Shown: piece after piece, positions 1 to 13,157 of the stretch | Layout: every line of letters starts with the position of its first letter | Position numbering within the stretch: position 1 is the stretch's first letter | NCBI GenBank assembly: GCA_025093555.1 | Contig: JAIWNF010000025.1 | Span: forward strand, 62,001-126,000 | DNA length: 64,000 bases | From: Circinella umbellata | Taxonomy: Eukaryota; Mucoromycota; Mucoromycetes; Mucorales; Lichtheimiaceae | Direction of reading: 5' to 3' | The notes under the pieces: generated by a model | Databases searched by the model: none | What the model saw: the letters and a program-made list of their open reading frames with translations, nothing else | What the model was told of the DNA's origin: nothing | Translations under genes and position numbers: made by a program

Positions 1-2032
1 TCATTTCTTGACCCTTTTTAATACCTTTCGAAAATTGCCTATTGTTTGGTTATTATTTATCAATTAATATTAATACTGAAATCAAAAATTATACGGTAAA
101 GAGGGTTACGTATATGATACATTATCATGAAGTATATTAGAATTGACCACGTATATGTTTCGTGCTTGCTGTTGTATATATAGATATAGATAATATTTGG
201 GGATGAGCATTAGTGGTTCAATTAGTGCATCAGTCTTTGTTGCACTCTCAAAAATAAAATATCATTGTAGGTTTTGCTCTATCAATTACGTAACAGCTTA
301 AGAAAGCTTTCCATGTTACTCTCAATTAAATTGATATATACCTATATAATGATAAGATTTACTTTTGACAAAATAAGGATGTACTAAATAAAATAAAAAC
401 CTTTAATACATAAAAATCGTACCAATTCTCTCTATAAATTGCACCACGTAATTAATAATATACACAATCTAGCAGATGTTTTTCAATAGGTATCAAGATA
501 ATTTTTCCCTTCATATTTTAACTTCTAATTTATTTATCCAATAATCTTGCCAGTTGCACTGTGTACAGTATTTTATGTGTTGACGATAATAATTCCATAC
601 TACTAGTCTATTTACGTCGATATTATGTCTAAGTCTATAATCAGACAAAACTACTTCTGCTAGCTCCAGACTTGCAACAAAAGAAATAAACTTGCGTATG
701 ATGTTCTGACGATTTCCTTCTTGGAAAGAGTTTGTGCCACGACTACTACGATATAAAGGCAAGTTGATCTTATCAGTACCAATCATGGAGTAAAGCCAAA
801 CGTCGGAGGAGCAGATACAAGTCTCCAAGTAGTACATCTTAGTACGCTATCAGTTTATAATGTACACTCCAACCTTTCATCTTCTTTCAATGGTTGTTAT
901 TACACTTGTATAAGCTTGACATTATGTAAGAAAATTTTAATAAGCAGTGTTAGTATTACTCTTTGACGTAGCAATATATTACCGAAATATATAATATTTC
1001 ATTTGGGATCGGCGATACGGTGATCAAAAGACTCTTTCGAATAACCATCAGATTTAGGTTTATCACTACAATTGGGACGTGGACGTCTGAGTCGATCGTC
1101 AATCAACGAGTGAAATCCATAAGAATACTCAAGGTAACTAAAGCATTACAGGAGCATAGTCGACGCTTTTAACCTCATGTAATCCTATCAGTTTTAATGT
1201 TGGATTACGGAGAACAAATAAAAATCTAGTAGCAACATCCGCACCGTAATATTCAGATGAAAGTGTCTTCCTTTGTCTCTCGACTACTGCCGTTTAAATG
1301 CTGATAAAATATTTATGAGTATATCGTTTTTTTTTTCACAGCAGTTGTAAATTGTTCAGATATAGCCCCTCTACCATTGCAACTTTCAACACTGTCGCTG
1401 TCGCTGTTGGTGATGTTGCTATTATCAATATCTTTCTCCTCATCGGCAATACTCTCTCTTCATCAATATTACCCTCTATCGTTGATTCAGCTGGACCAGG
1501 AATAATACCTTCTTTCCAGGACTCTGAGACATCAACAAGAGCTATGTCATATTATCAAGAGATACAGTGCCTTGACTAATATTGTTTCAAATATAATTTC
1601 TACAAACACATCAGAACTGGCACGTTGGAAATAAGTCAAAATGAATTTGTAGCGTACCTGAAGATGTAACAGACAAAGAAATCTAAAAAAAGTAGTAGTG
1701 GTAGTTGTAAATAGAAGAACAATACTTTTTACTCTTTAAAACCCAATTTGTGGAAAGCCTCCTTTAATCAGTTCCAGGAAAGCTTTTTTTTTTTTTACTT
1801 TTTTTTATGCCATGCTTGAGGTAGTATATAAAATATGTGATAAAATCCGAAACTTAAAAAACTAGACATTATGCAGTTACACTTTTAATTATCCTCCAAG
1901 TTGCTTTTTTATTGGTTGAAGGTGGTCCTTGTGGCTTTGGCATCCAAATTTGGTAAAGAAGGGGGAAACTTTTCCGAAATAACTTTTTTTTCTTTTACCT
2001 TACTATTTAATTAGATCTTTTACATCGCAAGC
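1..2032. other. gene-poor left edge with transposase relic and SPB1 upstream region
   Basis: Apart from the minus-strand relic, no gene is supported. The last 200 bases are the presumed SPB1 promoter and 5' UTR, with poly-T tracts and a TATATAAAA stretch near 1826. The rest is AT-rich with no recognisable protein segment. The plus-strand reading frame at 1352-1579 shows no family features. Confidence 0.5.
511..837 (-). pseudogene. transposase-like protein fragment, decayed
   Basis: A 108-codon open stretch on the minus strand contains an SRGTNS motif, then a segment NIIRKFISF and later YRLRHNIDVNRL. From memory this resembles the C-terminal part of large proteins encoded by repeated elements in fungal genomes; I cannot name the family with certainty. 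Upstream on the same strand (to about 1140) further coding-like text continues in other frames (for example RLRRPRPNCSDKP), with breaks between segments. That is what a mobile-element gene damaged by indels would look like. No start, terminal repeats or target duplications were found. It could alternatively be an exon of an unrecognised gene running leftward off the window. Confidence 0.4.
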
Positions 2033-5000
2033 ATGGGTAAAAAAGGCCGTGATAAAAAATCGTCTAAGGGTAAGTTTCGATAATAAACATAGACATGAAC
2101 ATAAAAAAAATAGTTTCTATTGATAATAAATTATATCAATCACAAATCATTGTTAACATATTTTTTTTATAATAGGGCGTTTGGATAAGTACTATCATTT
2201 GGCCAAGGAACAAGGTTACCGTGCACGTTCCGCTTTCAAACTTATCCAACTTAATAAAAAATATGAATTCCTCGAACGAGCTCGAGTATTAATCGATTTG
2301 TGTGCTGCTCCTGGTGGTTGGTATGTTGAACAAATAGATAATAGAGATTTTAGATCAAGTCTAAAGTAGATCAATAGCCAAAACTGATCAACTCTTATTT
2401 GAATTCATTATACAGGCTTCAAGTTGCTACAAAATATATGCCAACATCTAGTTTAGTTATTGGTAAATAAGAAGAAAGATAAAAAAACAGAAAACGAAAT
2501 GAATGGGATTCTGAATTCAGTAACAAATAACTCATCACTGCAATTTTATTATAATTAGGTGTCGATCTTGCACCAATCAAACCGATACCCAATGTCATTA
2601 CTTTCCAAGACGATATTACAACTGATCAGTGTCGAACTCATCTTAGACAAGAAATGAAAACATGGAAAGCCGATGTGTATGTATTAGAACGAACAATGAG
2701 AGCATTATAGTACCACCTCTTTCAATTGTACTTTGGATTATTAATAATTTTAAATTTTTCATATTTATTTTTGTAAAAACCAGTGTTCTTCACGATGGTG
2801 CTCCTAATGTCGGTGCTGCTTGGGCTCAGGATGCTTACTCTCAAGCTGAATTGGTCTTGATGTCGTTAAAATTGGCTACAGAATTTTTATGCAAAGGTGG
2901 TACATTTGTTACCAAAGTCTTTAGATCCAAGGATTACAACAAATTATTATGGGTATTCCAACAATTGTTTGCTAAAGTGGAGGCAACCAAACCACCTTCT
3001 TCCCGTAATGTATCAGCTGAAATTTTCGTTGTTTGTCGTGATTATCTTGCTCCTAAAAAGATTGATCCTCGATTCCTCGATTCAAAGACTGTCTTTGAAG
3101 AATTAGATGCTGGCGATCCAGCTAAGGTTGTCGATATCTTTAGCAACCATGTAAGTGAAAGAAATACAAAATGGAGTAGTGTGCCACTTTTAGCGATAGT
3201 TGAAAGTCTTCCAGAATTTTTTGAAGAAAAAAAGAAAAGAAAATTAATGGTTTGATAATAATTAATAGAAAGCGAAACGTCAACGTGAAGGTTATGAAGA
3301 TGGAAATTATACCTTGCATAAAAAGGTCGATGTTATGGAGTTCATCACAAGTCAAGATCCCGTTGTATTTTTGGGCACTTATAATCAAATGGTGTTTGAA
3401 TCTGACGAATCAAAAGAGTAAGTTATTTTCTTTATTATAAAAGCTGAACCAAATTGAAAGGTAAAACTAGTTATTAACATGGTTCTGTCTTACAATTCTA
3501 GTCTTTTGAAAAAGGAAATAACAACCGAAGATATCAAGGTGAACTGTGAAGATTTGAAAGTATTAGGTAAACGTGATTTTAAAGAATTGCTCAAATGGCG
3601 TACCGCTTTGCGCGATGAGGTAAATAAATAAAGATAGCTGACATAGATAGCGTGGATTATGGGGAAAAAAAAAAGAAAAAGATATAAACTCAAACTGTTT
3701 TCTTTTCTTTTTAGTTCAAATTAAATGCAAAGGATAAGGTTCAAGAAATTGTTGTCGAGGAAGAACCTTTAGATGAAGATGAACAATTAGAAATGGAATT
3801 AGAAAACCTTTCGAAAGAAGAAGCCTCTAAGCGTAAACGAGCCAAACGTAAAGCTAACGAGAAAAAGATGAAGGATATCCATCGTATGCAACTTAACATG
3901 ACAGCACCCACCGATATCGGTATTGATCAAGCAGGTGTCGATGGTGAATCTCTTTTCACAATCAAAAAAATTGATAAAGATTCTGCTTTAACACGTCTTC
4001 AAAAGGGTGATATGTCTGTTGCGGACGAATTAGCAGAAGAAGGAACAGATGAAGATGATTCTATCATGGGTGGCAAATCATTAAAGGGACGGATACCTCA
4101 AATGGATCAAATGATGCTTGACGAAAGTGATTATGAAGATGAATTGGATAGACAACTTGAAGATGATTATGAACGTTACAAGGAACGTAAGGCAGAAAAG
4201 AATCCAAAATTAAAAGCCAAAATGGTACGAAAGGAATACGATGAATGGCACGGATTTGATGGCAAAAACAAGGATAAGGATGATGATATGTCATCAGATT
4301 CTGATGATGACGATGATGATGACCAATTACAAGAATCAAGCGATGAAGATTCAGATATTGAAATGGAACAAATTGGAGGATCGAGCGACGATGACGATGA
4401 TACTGTTCCAGCTGCACGATCTATCCAAAAGCGTAAGACAGGCAATTCATTATTAAATGATTTGGGTCACAAGGCTGCCATGGAAAAGCGTACTGCCAGC
4501 GGTTTATCAACAGCTGCCTCCATGTTTTTTGATAGCGATATCTTTGAAGGGGTTGATGGATTAGATGATGAAGAGGATGATGATGAAGAAGAAGAAGCAG
4601 AAGAAGAAGATACGTTAGAAGTTGATGTTGGTTCTAGAAAGAGAAAAGCTGAAGAAGAATTGGAACGTGAAGATAGCGATGACGAAGAAAGTGATTTTGA
4701 AATTGTTAAAAACGAAGACGAATTTGCTGATTCAGATGATGAAATGTGGGATGGTGCTGAAGATGAAAATTCAAAGGCTGTCAAGCGTGCTAAAGGTAAA
4801 GAATGAAAAAAAAAGTTATAGAATTTTCTTTAACAGATAGATATATTCTGGCATAGTTTATTAACATACATGCTCCCATTTATATTAAAATGAATTATAG
4901 AAAAGGGTCTTATTACTCCTGAAGCTGTTACACTTGCTCTTCAATTAGCTAACAAGGAAAAGACAAAGGCTGATTTGATCGATGAAGGATTTTCAAAAGA

Positions 5001-5567
5001 AGCTTTCCGGGATAAGACGGGAGCACCAGAATGGTAATTTTTTTTTTTTTTTGAGGATTGGGTCAGGAAAAATATTGTGATACTTATCAATGTTAACATA
5101 ATTCATTAAATTTTATAATGTTTTTGATTAGGTTTTTGGATGATGAGAGTAAACACAATAAACCTCATTTACCGGTTACCAAAGAAGCTGTCAAAGCACT
5201 TCGTGAAAAACTCAAGGCATTAGATGCACGACCTATTAAAAAGATTGCTGAAGCCAAGGCACGTAAGAAGATGAAAACTGCTAAACGTATGGCCAAGGCT
5301 GCTAAAAAGGCAAACGATATTGCTGATAATCCAGACATGACTGAAAAAGAAAAGGTTCAATCTATTAATCGACTTGTGGCACGTGCTAGCAAGAGTAAAC
5401 CTAAGAAAGAAGTCAAATTAGTTGTGGCAAAGGGTGCTAATCGCGGTATTAAGGGCAGACCTACAGGTGTTAAGGGTCGATATAAGATGGTAGATAAGAG
5501 AATGAAGAAAGAATTACGTGCTGAAAAACGACGGGAAAAGAAGAAAAAGGGAGGACGTAAGAAATAA
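2033..5567 (+). CDS. SPB1: Spb1-type 25S rRNA 2'-O-methyltransferase
   Basis: AdoMet-dependent 2'-O-methyltransferase of the nucleolar pre-60S particle. The yeast homologue methylates a guanosine in the A-loop of 25S rRNA and is needed for 27S processing. Proposed exons: 2033-2069, 2176-2320, 2416-2462, 2559-2676, 2784-3150, 3269-3417, 3502-3619, 3715-4795, 4901-5033, 5132-5567, giving 876 aa (yeast Spb1 is about 840). The N-terminus [19 protein letters not shown] and the FtsJ motifs are plain: [21 protein letters not shown] (AdoMet loop, about residues 53-61), LHDGAPNVG and [16 protein letters not shown] middle region with acidic Asp/Glu/Ser runs follows. The C-terminal Spb1 domain (from about residue 690) contains [16 protein letters not shown] and ends in a Lys/Arg-rich tail. 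Two introns split Trp codons. Every junction is GT...AG and keeps frame. The acidic region produces long antisense open frames that are not genes. Confidence 0.95.
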
Positions 5568-6822
5568 ACAAAACTTTTTTACCCGCCTTTTTTTTTTTGG
5601 TTATTTTCCCCCTTCTACTATACACACATAAACACATGTAATCACATTGACGTGTTTCGCTCTCATTCTCTCATTCTATAATTATACAACAATCAAATTT
5701 ATTTCGCATCTTTCTATTATATACATCTTCCTCAAAAAAAAAGTCCGTATAATAATGTATCATATCTTGTTTTTTTTATTATTATTTTGCATGTGTTACA
5801 ATTTTTTTTTTAGTTTTGCATTTATCTTTCTTATATTCAATCTTCCTTTTTTATTATTTATATATAAATATGTTGCTTACATATTTTAAACTAAACATCT
5901 TTATTTCTATTTTCTCATGCAATGGTGATCTATACAGTTGTGAATATTTGTTTATCTCGTCCCTTGATGCATCAATATTAATTATAAATTTCCCTTGTGG
6001 TGTTACGAGAAAGTTGATGACTGAATTATGTAATGTTATACAGGTTATATATAGGGAATTCTTTTTTTTACTCTCTCCTACTACAGTTATTGACATCTCT
6101 GAGTATGTACATATTATGAATGCAGAGACCAGATCATGTAATCAATACGCAAGCCATAGACATATTCATTTTTATAATAATGATATTTTTATATCCAATC
6201 ATGACACGAATCGTTTTTTTTAAAAATTAATAATAATATACAGTTCACATAGCATCGCTAGTTGTCGGCTACGTAGTGCATTTCTAGATTATAATTCTTG
6301 GTTACTAGCCACGTTGTTATGCTGTGGTCGATAAAGCATATTCATGATTTAAACTTAGTTATCTCCAACTTTTTTTTTTATCTTCATAGACATTAAAAGC
6401 AAAGTTTAAAACTTATTTGTTTATCGGCATTAGTTTGAGAAGATCGCCGGGAATGTCGTGCAACCCTCCTCAACAGAGATTACAAATATTGAATAGCTCT
6501 TTTTTTTCATGGGGGGAGTACCGGTAAATGTGTTATTGTGGGGGTGGAAACACCTGGAAAAAAAAAGATAAAGGAAAAACAAAAGATTAGAGAATCAAGG
6601 GGGTCGGTGGTATTCGGGGTTGGAGGGAAAGAGCAAACCAGAAGACCTCCCCCAATTTTTTTAACCCCTGATGGTAATATATTTTAAACGAAAAAAGAAA
6701 ATATTCCGGGATCCACACACTACAATACATAGGCAGAACCTTATGAAAAGAATTAACTCACTATTTTATTTTATTTATATTCATTTTTTTGGTATTGTAA
6801 AAAAAAATTGATAAACATTTTC
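5568..6822. other. convergent 3' interval between SPB1 and ATG7
   Basis: These 1.25 kb hold the 3' ends of two genes facing each other. The first half is T-rich, with open frames only of low-complexity Phe/Ile/Leu. A G-rich stretch (about 6510-6660, with several runs of 3-6 G) stands out in an AT-rich background. No RNA gene or protein family was recognised. Confidence 0.6.
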
Positions 6823-9800
6823 TCAAAAATCATCTTCTTCCCAGTCTTGATCCAGTAAGGCATCACTCTCTGCTTTCATTTGAGCGATCCCTGATATATG
6901 TTCAAGATGTTCTGGGTCATAAAGAACTTTTTTGATAAATTGTAATGGATCTTGTTGGTAGGCTTCGATAACCTATTATACATACAAATGTACATTTTAT
7001 TAGTTTTTTTGTCAATGATCTGTCACCTGGTTCTTTATTCTTTATTCCATTCTTTACACTCTTTAAATCCCCCCCCCCAAAAAAAAAAGTGTGTGTCTAG
7101 CCACGCGGTTTACAAACTTTCTTTCTTTTTTTACCTTTTCTGAACAACCCGTACAATTGGCGTAGCTTTGTCCTACGATAAGCATATTGTGAAATTGACC
7201 GAGGAATCCGCGGATTTGGTGAGGGACACGGCCCAATACACAATCACTATCGGATGCAGCCGCTTCAATGCTATTGTTATTATTTTGAGTTTTGAGTATT
7301 TCATTTTGTAATCAACCAAAGAAGAATTTATCAAATAAAAATAATTATTTTGATTCTTGTCTTATTCTTACCCTTTTTCATGTTGAAGCACAGACACCAT
7401 TAGTTCTACTCCAAGTGCCCCGGCAATAGCAGCTAAACCGGGCCTCGTCACGGTACATTGTTGATCTAACGTACGATCTGACAATGACTGTTTATAGATA
7501 GCACGTTCTTTAATTTTTTATGATTATTCGTTTGAACAAAGAAAATCTAAAAAGCTAGAGTAATTAACTTACATCGGCGGGGGCTACAATATCATTACAA
7601 AAATAACAACCCAAAGAACCATGTCGTGATCCATGTCGCATAACCAAGTAAGTGTCAAACCCTAGCGCTGCATTAATGACTAATTTATTAAACTGTGTTG
7701 CAAGTAAAGTAGGAAACCATCGACTTTCCCGACTATCCGTCAGTAAATAAATTACATCATGGGATCGAATAAGTTCAGTCAATTGTTCAATATCCTTTAA
7801 AAGTGCATCATCAGAAGATATGGCGGCATGTCCTGGCATCGGAATTGATAAATTATATCCTGCGGCACTCTAACATATATAACAATAAAGAAAACAGAGG
7901 ATTTAAATTAACAAAATAACATGTTGATGATGACATTTGAAGGAGAAGTAGTGTGTTATGATGCAATTTTAATAAATAAAATAGATGTATTACCACAGTA
8001 GGCTGTATTTCCAAAAGACTTTGAGCAGCTGCTTCAGCTTTTGGTTTTCCGCCATTAAGACTATCATTAAATGTATATAGGGGTTGCCGAACAGGATTGC
8101 TGAAAGAAACACGACCATTATCCACAAATGTAATATGACGAACGCCCCACCCCTGAAAACAAACAAATAGTAATCAATATATTATTAAGCGTTAAACCCC
8201 CTTTCTACTCCCTCCACAACGTACATACGACTCCTTTTCTTCTATTTTAATATTTTTACCCCATAATATATATAAATATACAAGTCAGAGACCCCACAGT
8301 CCCCCCATATAGTTCTACATGCGCACACACCAACTCCTAGTTCCAACCCTAAGCTAACGGTACATATACTCATCCCTTATTTCATAAAAGACATAAAGAG
8401 TAAAGATATACTTGCCAATAAACAGCGCGCAACATAGCAACCTAATGTCCCTGCGCCCAATAACAAACACTTTGTATGTTTAACCTTATCCAGATCCAAG
8501 TCCGGCATAACCCGCCACCGCATCAATTTCAGATTTAAGTCAACTGCAGTATCTGCCAATCTATATATAGGAATTGTATTTCTGTTAGAGTTTGTCTAAT
8601 TGTTCAACTTTTTGTATTGATACGAGTTCTAGAGTAAAAACAATAGATGAAACTTTGGGTATAATAGATATACATTTATTATTATTTTCTGTTTCTTACC
8701 GTACAGGATCCATCAAAGGACCCAGGTCGGCCATTCTTGGCGCGAGTTTAGCTTGTGCATTCCTTTCCCATCCGACTGATTTTGGAGGTTCTAGATTTGG
8801 TTTTTGTTTGGGGGAGATAAAGAAATATATATATTATAAAAGATTTTCTTTATTTTAATTATATCAAAATGATAAAAAATATTTCGTGGCACACAAAACC
8901 ATGCGTCACTTTTTTTTTTTTGCATAAATTTTTCTTGATAAAAAAAAAACGACTTACTTGCATAATTTGAAGAAGGTGGCAATTCAATGATAAGAATTTT
9001 TGAAGCATCAATAGAAGTAACCTTTCCAGGTTGTTCACGGTAGCACAATATGCTTAATTTACGGATGCCGTGTTTTTCATGCAATAATGCAAGCAAGTTC
9101 CGTAATGGCCAACCTGGGTTTGTACTTGAATTGGATGGATCTGCAAACCCTACCCAAAACTGTTATATATTATTATTGTTTATACAATAGAAAAGAATAA
9201 AAGGGAAATCATTAATAAAAAAAATACAACAAATTTGCTTTTCCCTTATTTTCCTCCTCTTCATTAACTCTGTTTTCCTCCTTATTCAATTTCATTGTCT
9301 CTGTAGCATTTTTTTTTTTTGCTTCTCAGTTTAATCAATTGTAGCGCCGAAATTTTTTAATATTGCTCACCTCATCTTTTTCATCAGTAAAGTAATCATC
9401 CCAATCACGTAATCGACCTAGTAACACAGTATTTGGTTTGCGTCTGATTAAGAAGAAAGGCGGTCGATCGGCAGCTTGATAAGCATTGGTCAATGCTGCC
9501 GTCTATTATAATATTATATATTATGTTATCAAAAAATCAACCCGCTACTTTTTTTGGGGGGAGACAAATAAAAATGACACATACAGAAAAAGAAATGACG
9601 GGAAACAAATATTCGTTTTTATTTTATTTTACCTCTGTCGAACTAAACGTGTGCCCGATCGAATTCATAGGTTGTAATTGTAACCATGGTTCCTGCGGCA
9701 TCAACGCTGGGAATGCAAACCAATAGTAAAATTTGTATTTTTTCAAATCCGCATACGTAAGTAAAAAAAAATGTAGCAAAGTACTTGGACAATCAAATAC

Positions 9801-10473
9801 ATCTCCGTTTTGTATAGCTTCCCATATCTTTTTTATGTTTTAGAACGAGCAAAGGAATACTGTCAATTATATAATAATATTTTGCTTGGTTCATCATGTA
9901 AATGTTGTATATACATATATATTACCTTGGCAGTATGCTGTTGAAATAAACTATTTTTATCCAACTTTTTAAAATCCTCCAATGTATTTGTATTCAAAAT
10001 AGTTCCAGTAACTCGAAATGTGTATGGTGGTCTAGATTTTTTTTTTTGTTGTTGTTAAAATTGGGGGAGAGTAATATTATGAACCCATTGATTATATAGA
10101 ACGAGATTAGAGAATAATAATAACATACACTCTGTAACTTTTTTCTTTCTTTCAATAAGCGACTTAATGCTACAAACCCCTAAAAGTCGGTTGCTAAGTT
10201 ATATATTATTTCTTACCTGGTATCATCGTTGGTATCCAACCCCTGAGCGGGGACACAAAACCGGGTTGGCATAGAGATAGCAGACTCGGGAAGGGGCGGG
10301 TTTTGTTGCTGTTGTAGTTGTTGTTGGTGAGGGTGACCTGTTGCATAGTAGGCATAAACTGGTTGACTAGCTTCTGATAATTTCAATACATTCAATTTCT
10401 TGTTTGCTAAATCTTGCCAAAATGCTGCATCAACTGAAGATGCAAACGGAGTAAATTGTAATATAGATGCCAT
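6823..10473 (-). CDS. ATG7: Atg7, E1-like activating enzyme of autophagy
   Basis: Cytosolic E1 enzyme that adenylates Atg8 and Atg12 and passes them to Atg3 and Atg10. Twelve exons from high to low: 10217-10473, 9926-10031, 9633-9827, 9371-9502, 8958-9159, 8700-8790, 8416-8560, 7994-8152, 7573-7869, 7372-7487, 7135-7270, 6823-6972, giving 661 aa (yeast about 630, human about 700). The N-terminal domain starts [19 protein letters not shown]. The ATP-binding motif [10 protein letters not shown] lies near residue 360, followed by [13 protein letters not shown] and NPVRQPLY. The crossover region has [13 protein letters not shown] and [15 protein letters not shown]. The catalytic cysteine sits in [13 protein letters not shown] (about Cys539, codon near 7455-7457). 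The end DWEEDDF is typical of the family. The intron between exons 7 and 8 needs a GC donor to keep frame. The first exon has a Gln/His-rich insert. Confidence 0.95.
8153..8415 (-). other. GC-AG intron in ATG7
   Basis: On the coding strand the donor reads TTG|GCAAGT and the acceptor TTTTCAG|GGG. Using GC joins ...RCLL to [13 protein letters not shown] in frame, matching the conserved Atg7 text at this spot. The only nearby GT (four bases downstream) would shift the frame. GCAAGT is the usual extended consensus of GC-type donors. Confidence 0.85.
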
Positions 10474-10585
10474 TTATTTCCAGTTTCAATTGTGCGTAGA
10501 AAAAAATAGGAGGTTATTATTATGTAAAATGCCAACTGTTTCAAATAATATATTAGTTAGTCTGTTCTGCTTAGTTGGTAGTTTT

Positions 10586-10611
10586 GGCTGGCTGGCTGGC
10601 TGGCTGGCTGG
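10586..10611. repeat. GGCT microsatellite
   Basis: Six and a half perfect copies of GGCT, directly followed by a poly-T run. It lies about 110 bp upstream of the ATG7 start codon, so probably in the promoter or 5' leader. Confidence 0.9.
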
Positions 10612-12975
10612 TTGGGTTTTTTTTTTTTTTTTTTGCTTAAGGGGAAAAATAATGCTGGGAAAATACTGGCAAGCTTACGCAAGAAATGCGTGTGACTTTT
10701 TGTATACCACAAAGATACACACACGCACCATACCTATAGCACGCAATAAAATAAATTATATTTATTTTTTCTGGCATGATTATTATGATTAATTTTTTTT
10801 GACAACGGGAAATTCAAAGTTTAAATTCATTTTTTTTTTACCACACGGAAAGTTTTTCTTCTTTCTACACTAAAGTTTGGTTATCAAAATAAAATAAATG
10901 AATCATTCATAATAAGCGGGTCGGACCAGTGCGATTTTTGGCACATTTTCCCAATAATCCCAGCACAGGGAAAAAAAAAAGAATGACTTCTGTCTAATTT
11001 GTATTACTCCCAGCACATAATATACAAAAAGAAAAAGAAAAAACCCTTTTTGAATCACCCCCAAAACTAATTATATAAGCTATATAATTATGTATGTACC
11101 CCACTCATCCCAACATATTTCAGATCCCCCGAATAATAATAATAATAATAAACGGGTCAAGCTCCGGAAAAAAAATTCTGGTTATTTTATAATAATATAT
11201 AAAATGATAACTTTCTTTTTGCTGCAACGTGGTCAGAGCAAGTGGGACAAAAAAAAAAGCCAAAAAAAAAAAAGATCGGAGTTCATCTGTAAACTTTATG
11301 TGTAAAAGTAAATCTATGGCTCAACAAACATATGAAAAGCACACCAAATTCCCAATTCCACGAATATACCATTGGAAAGAAAAAATAAATTTTGTTACAT
11401 CATAAAGAGGAGTTGAAAAAAAGAGTAGTAGAAGGAGATTATTGATAAGGAGAATAATATATATATTATATGAGAAAGAGACCTATAAAAGTGAAAGAAA
11501 ACTACTCATCACGTGTCAGATTATACAAAGTCAATAAAATAAATTATTATGCAAAAAAATAAATAAAGAGGCTGAAAAAAAAAGCTAGAACAGCGATCGC
11601 TGCAGGTCACTTTATCATATTTGTGGATGTCTCACATAAAATTTCAACATACACATACTCCACATTATAGTCCCCCCTTAAGGTTACGGGGTATTTCTCA
11701 CTTTCCTCCTAATTGTTTATACAATCTTCCCCCCCCCAAAATGTTGCTTCGCGCTTTATATATACAGTACATGTGCTCAGCGTACGACTCGGGAGGGGGG
11801 GGGATAGAGAGAGAAACAAAAATAGAGACAAAATGACAAATAAAGACAAGATATCGATTATATGGGGAAAAGAAGAGAGATAGCGAAGGAATGTACATTA
11901 TCTACAATAAAGAAAAAAACGCACAGATAAGTGTTATAATAAAAAAAGAACAAAATGTTAACACAGACTTGAAAAAAAGTGATTTTCATGTGATATGATT
12001 TGAGATTTTTGTTATTTTATTATAGGTGAGTATGTAATACTGTTCCCTTGCTATTGGCTTCTTTTTTTATTATTATTATAGCTACAGATACGCAGTATCT
12101 TTTATTTTTATTTTACAGTTTCTTTTGTGTTATATTCGGAATGGATCTCAAAATAAAAAATTCCTCTTTTTGATTTACAATAAACAATAAAGCGGAATTG
12201 CTATAACTGGAATCGTTGATCTGGAATTACCCCACACAGGAGCAAACATGGGGGTAGGACAGTTGAAGAGAAGGAGAAAAAGAGGAGGAGTGTCTGAAAA
12301 AGAAGAATTCGTATAACAGGGGGAAGAACAAAAAAAAAAGAAAGGTAAAGGTATAACACATCTTACCGATAAGGGGGAGAGGGAAGATAGGAGGAAGAAC
12401 TATTAAGTATGATTATATATCTTTGCTCCCCTGCATACCCAAGTCTTATTTTTGTTCCTATTTACCTGTCTTTTTTTATACCCTAAGACAATAATAATTG
12501 GGGGGAGGCTCAAGTGAAAAAAGAAAAGAATGATGATCTTTGTTAGCTATAAAGAGAAAACGCAGAGAAAAATTTATTGTACTATAAAGATGACATTGGG
12601 TTTGGAGAAACATATTAAGTGAACGTGTGAATAACAACTAGGACGGACAAAAAACCAGAGTAAGACGTAAAATGACTATTTTGCCAGGGATTCCCTTTTG
12701 AGGTTATCTGATGAATTATATAGGCCCTTTCCCGAATGTCTAGGTCCGCTCACTTCTCCCTTCCCTTTTCACCCCCAAGAAAAAAGTTATAATTCATCTT
12801 GTCTCCCCTTGTATATATTATTACATGTATACACACACACACACACACATTCATCCCTTTTCCCTTGGTATCTCTTACCCATCATTATTCACTAATCCGA
12901 TCCTAAAAGGGAAAATAGCCGCTTTGGCCCCCACTATTTTTTTTTTCTCTCTCCATCATTTACCTCCACCCCGAC

Positions 12976-12983
12976 TATAAATA
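12976..12983 (+). promoter_or_regulatory. TATA box of the CreA-like gene
   Basis: A perfect TATAAATA lies 175 bp upstream of the ATG at 13158 and is followed by the pyrimidine-rich tract typical of fungal core promoters and 5' leaders. A TTTTTAG at 13134-13140 just before the coding region could be a leader-intron acceptor. Confidence 0.5.
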
Positions 12984-13157
12984 ATGGGTGACTTCTCAGC
13001 TCATTTTTTTCTCATCTTGTGTCTTTTCTTCTACTTTTTTTTTCTTAATAAATTTCTATTCAAGTAAACTCCTTATATCCCCACATTACTTTTTTTTTAT
13101 ATTTCAAAAATAAATTAATTTATTTATATATTATTTTTAGTAATATATTTGTTTCCT

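Larger units (their letters stand above)
10474..13157. promoter_or_regulatory. long intergenic region upstream of ATG7 and the CreA-like gene
   Basis: A 2.7-kb interval between divergent genes. It is unusually long compared with most gene gaps here and has no supported gene. It holds a GGCT tandem repeat (10586-10611), an AC repeat (12831-12849), a C9 run (11729-11737) and several purine-rich blocks (12260-12340). Most of it probably serves as upstream region and 5' leader of the regulator gene on its right. Confidence 0.5.

Noticed and set aside
4064..4784. Antisense open frames opposite SPB1 (Ser-rich, His-rich)
   Set aside because: They are mirror images of the acidic Asp/Glu codons of the SPB1 exon and have no independent support.
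5647..6223. Phe/Ile/Leu-rich frames downstream of SPB1
   Set aside because: T-rich 3' flank gives such frames by composition; no family or splice evidence.
8412..8415. GT donor (A|GTATAT) for ATG7 exon 7
   Set aside because: Adds four bases and breaks the frame of a conserved segment; the GC donor fits exactly.
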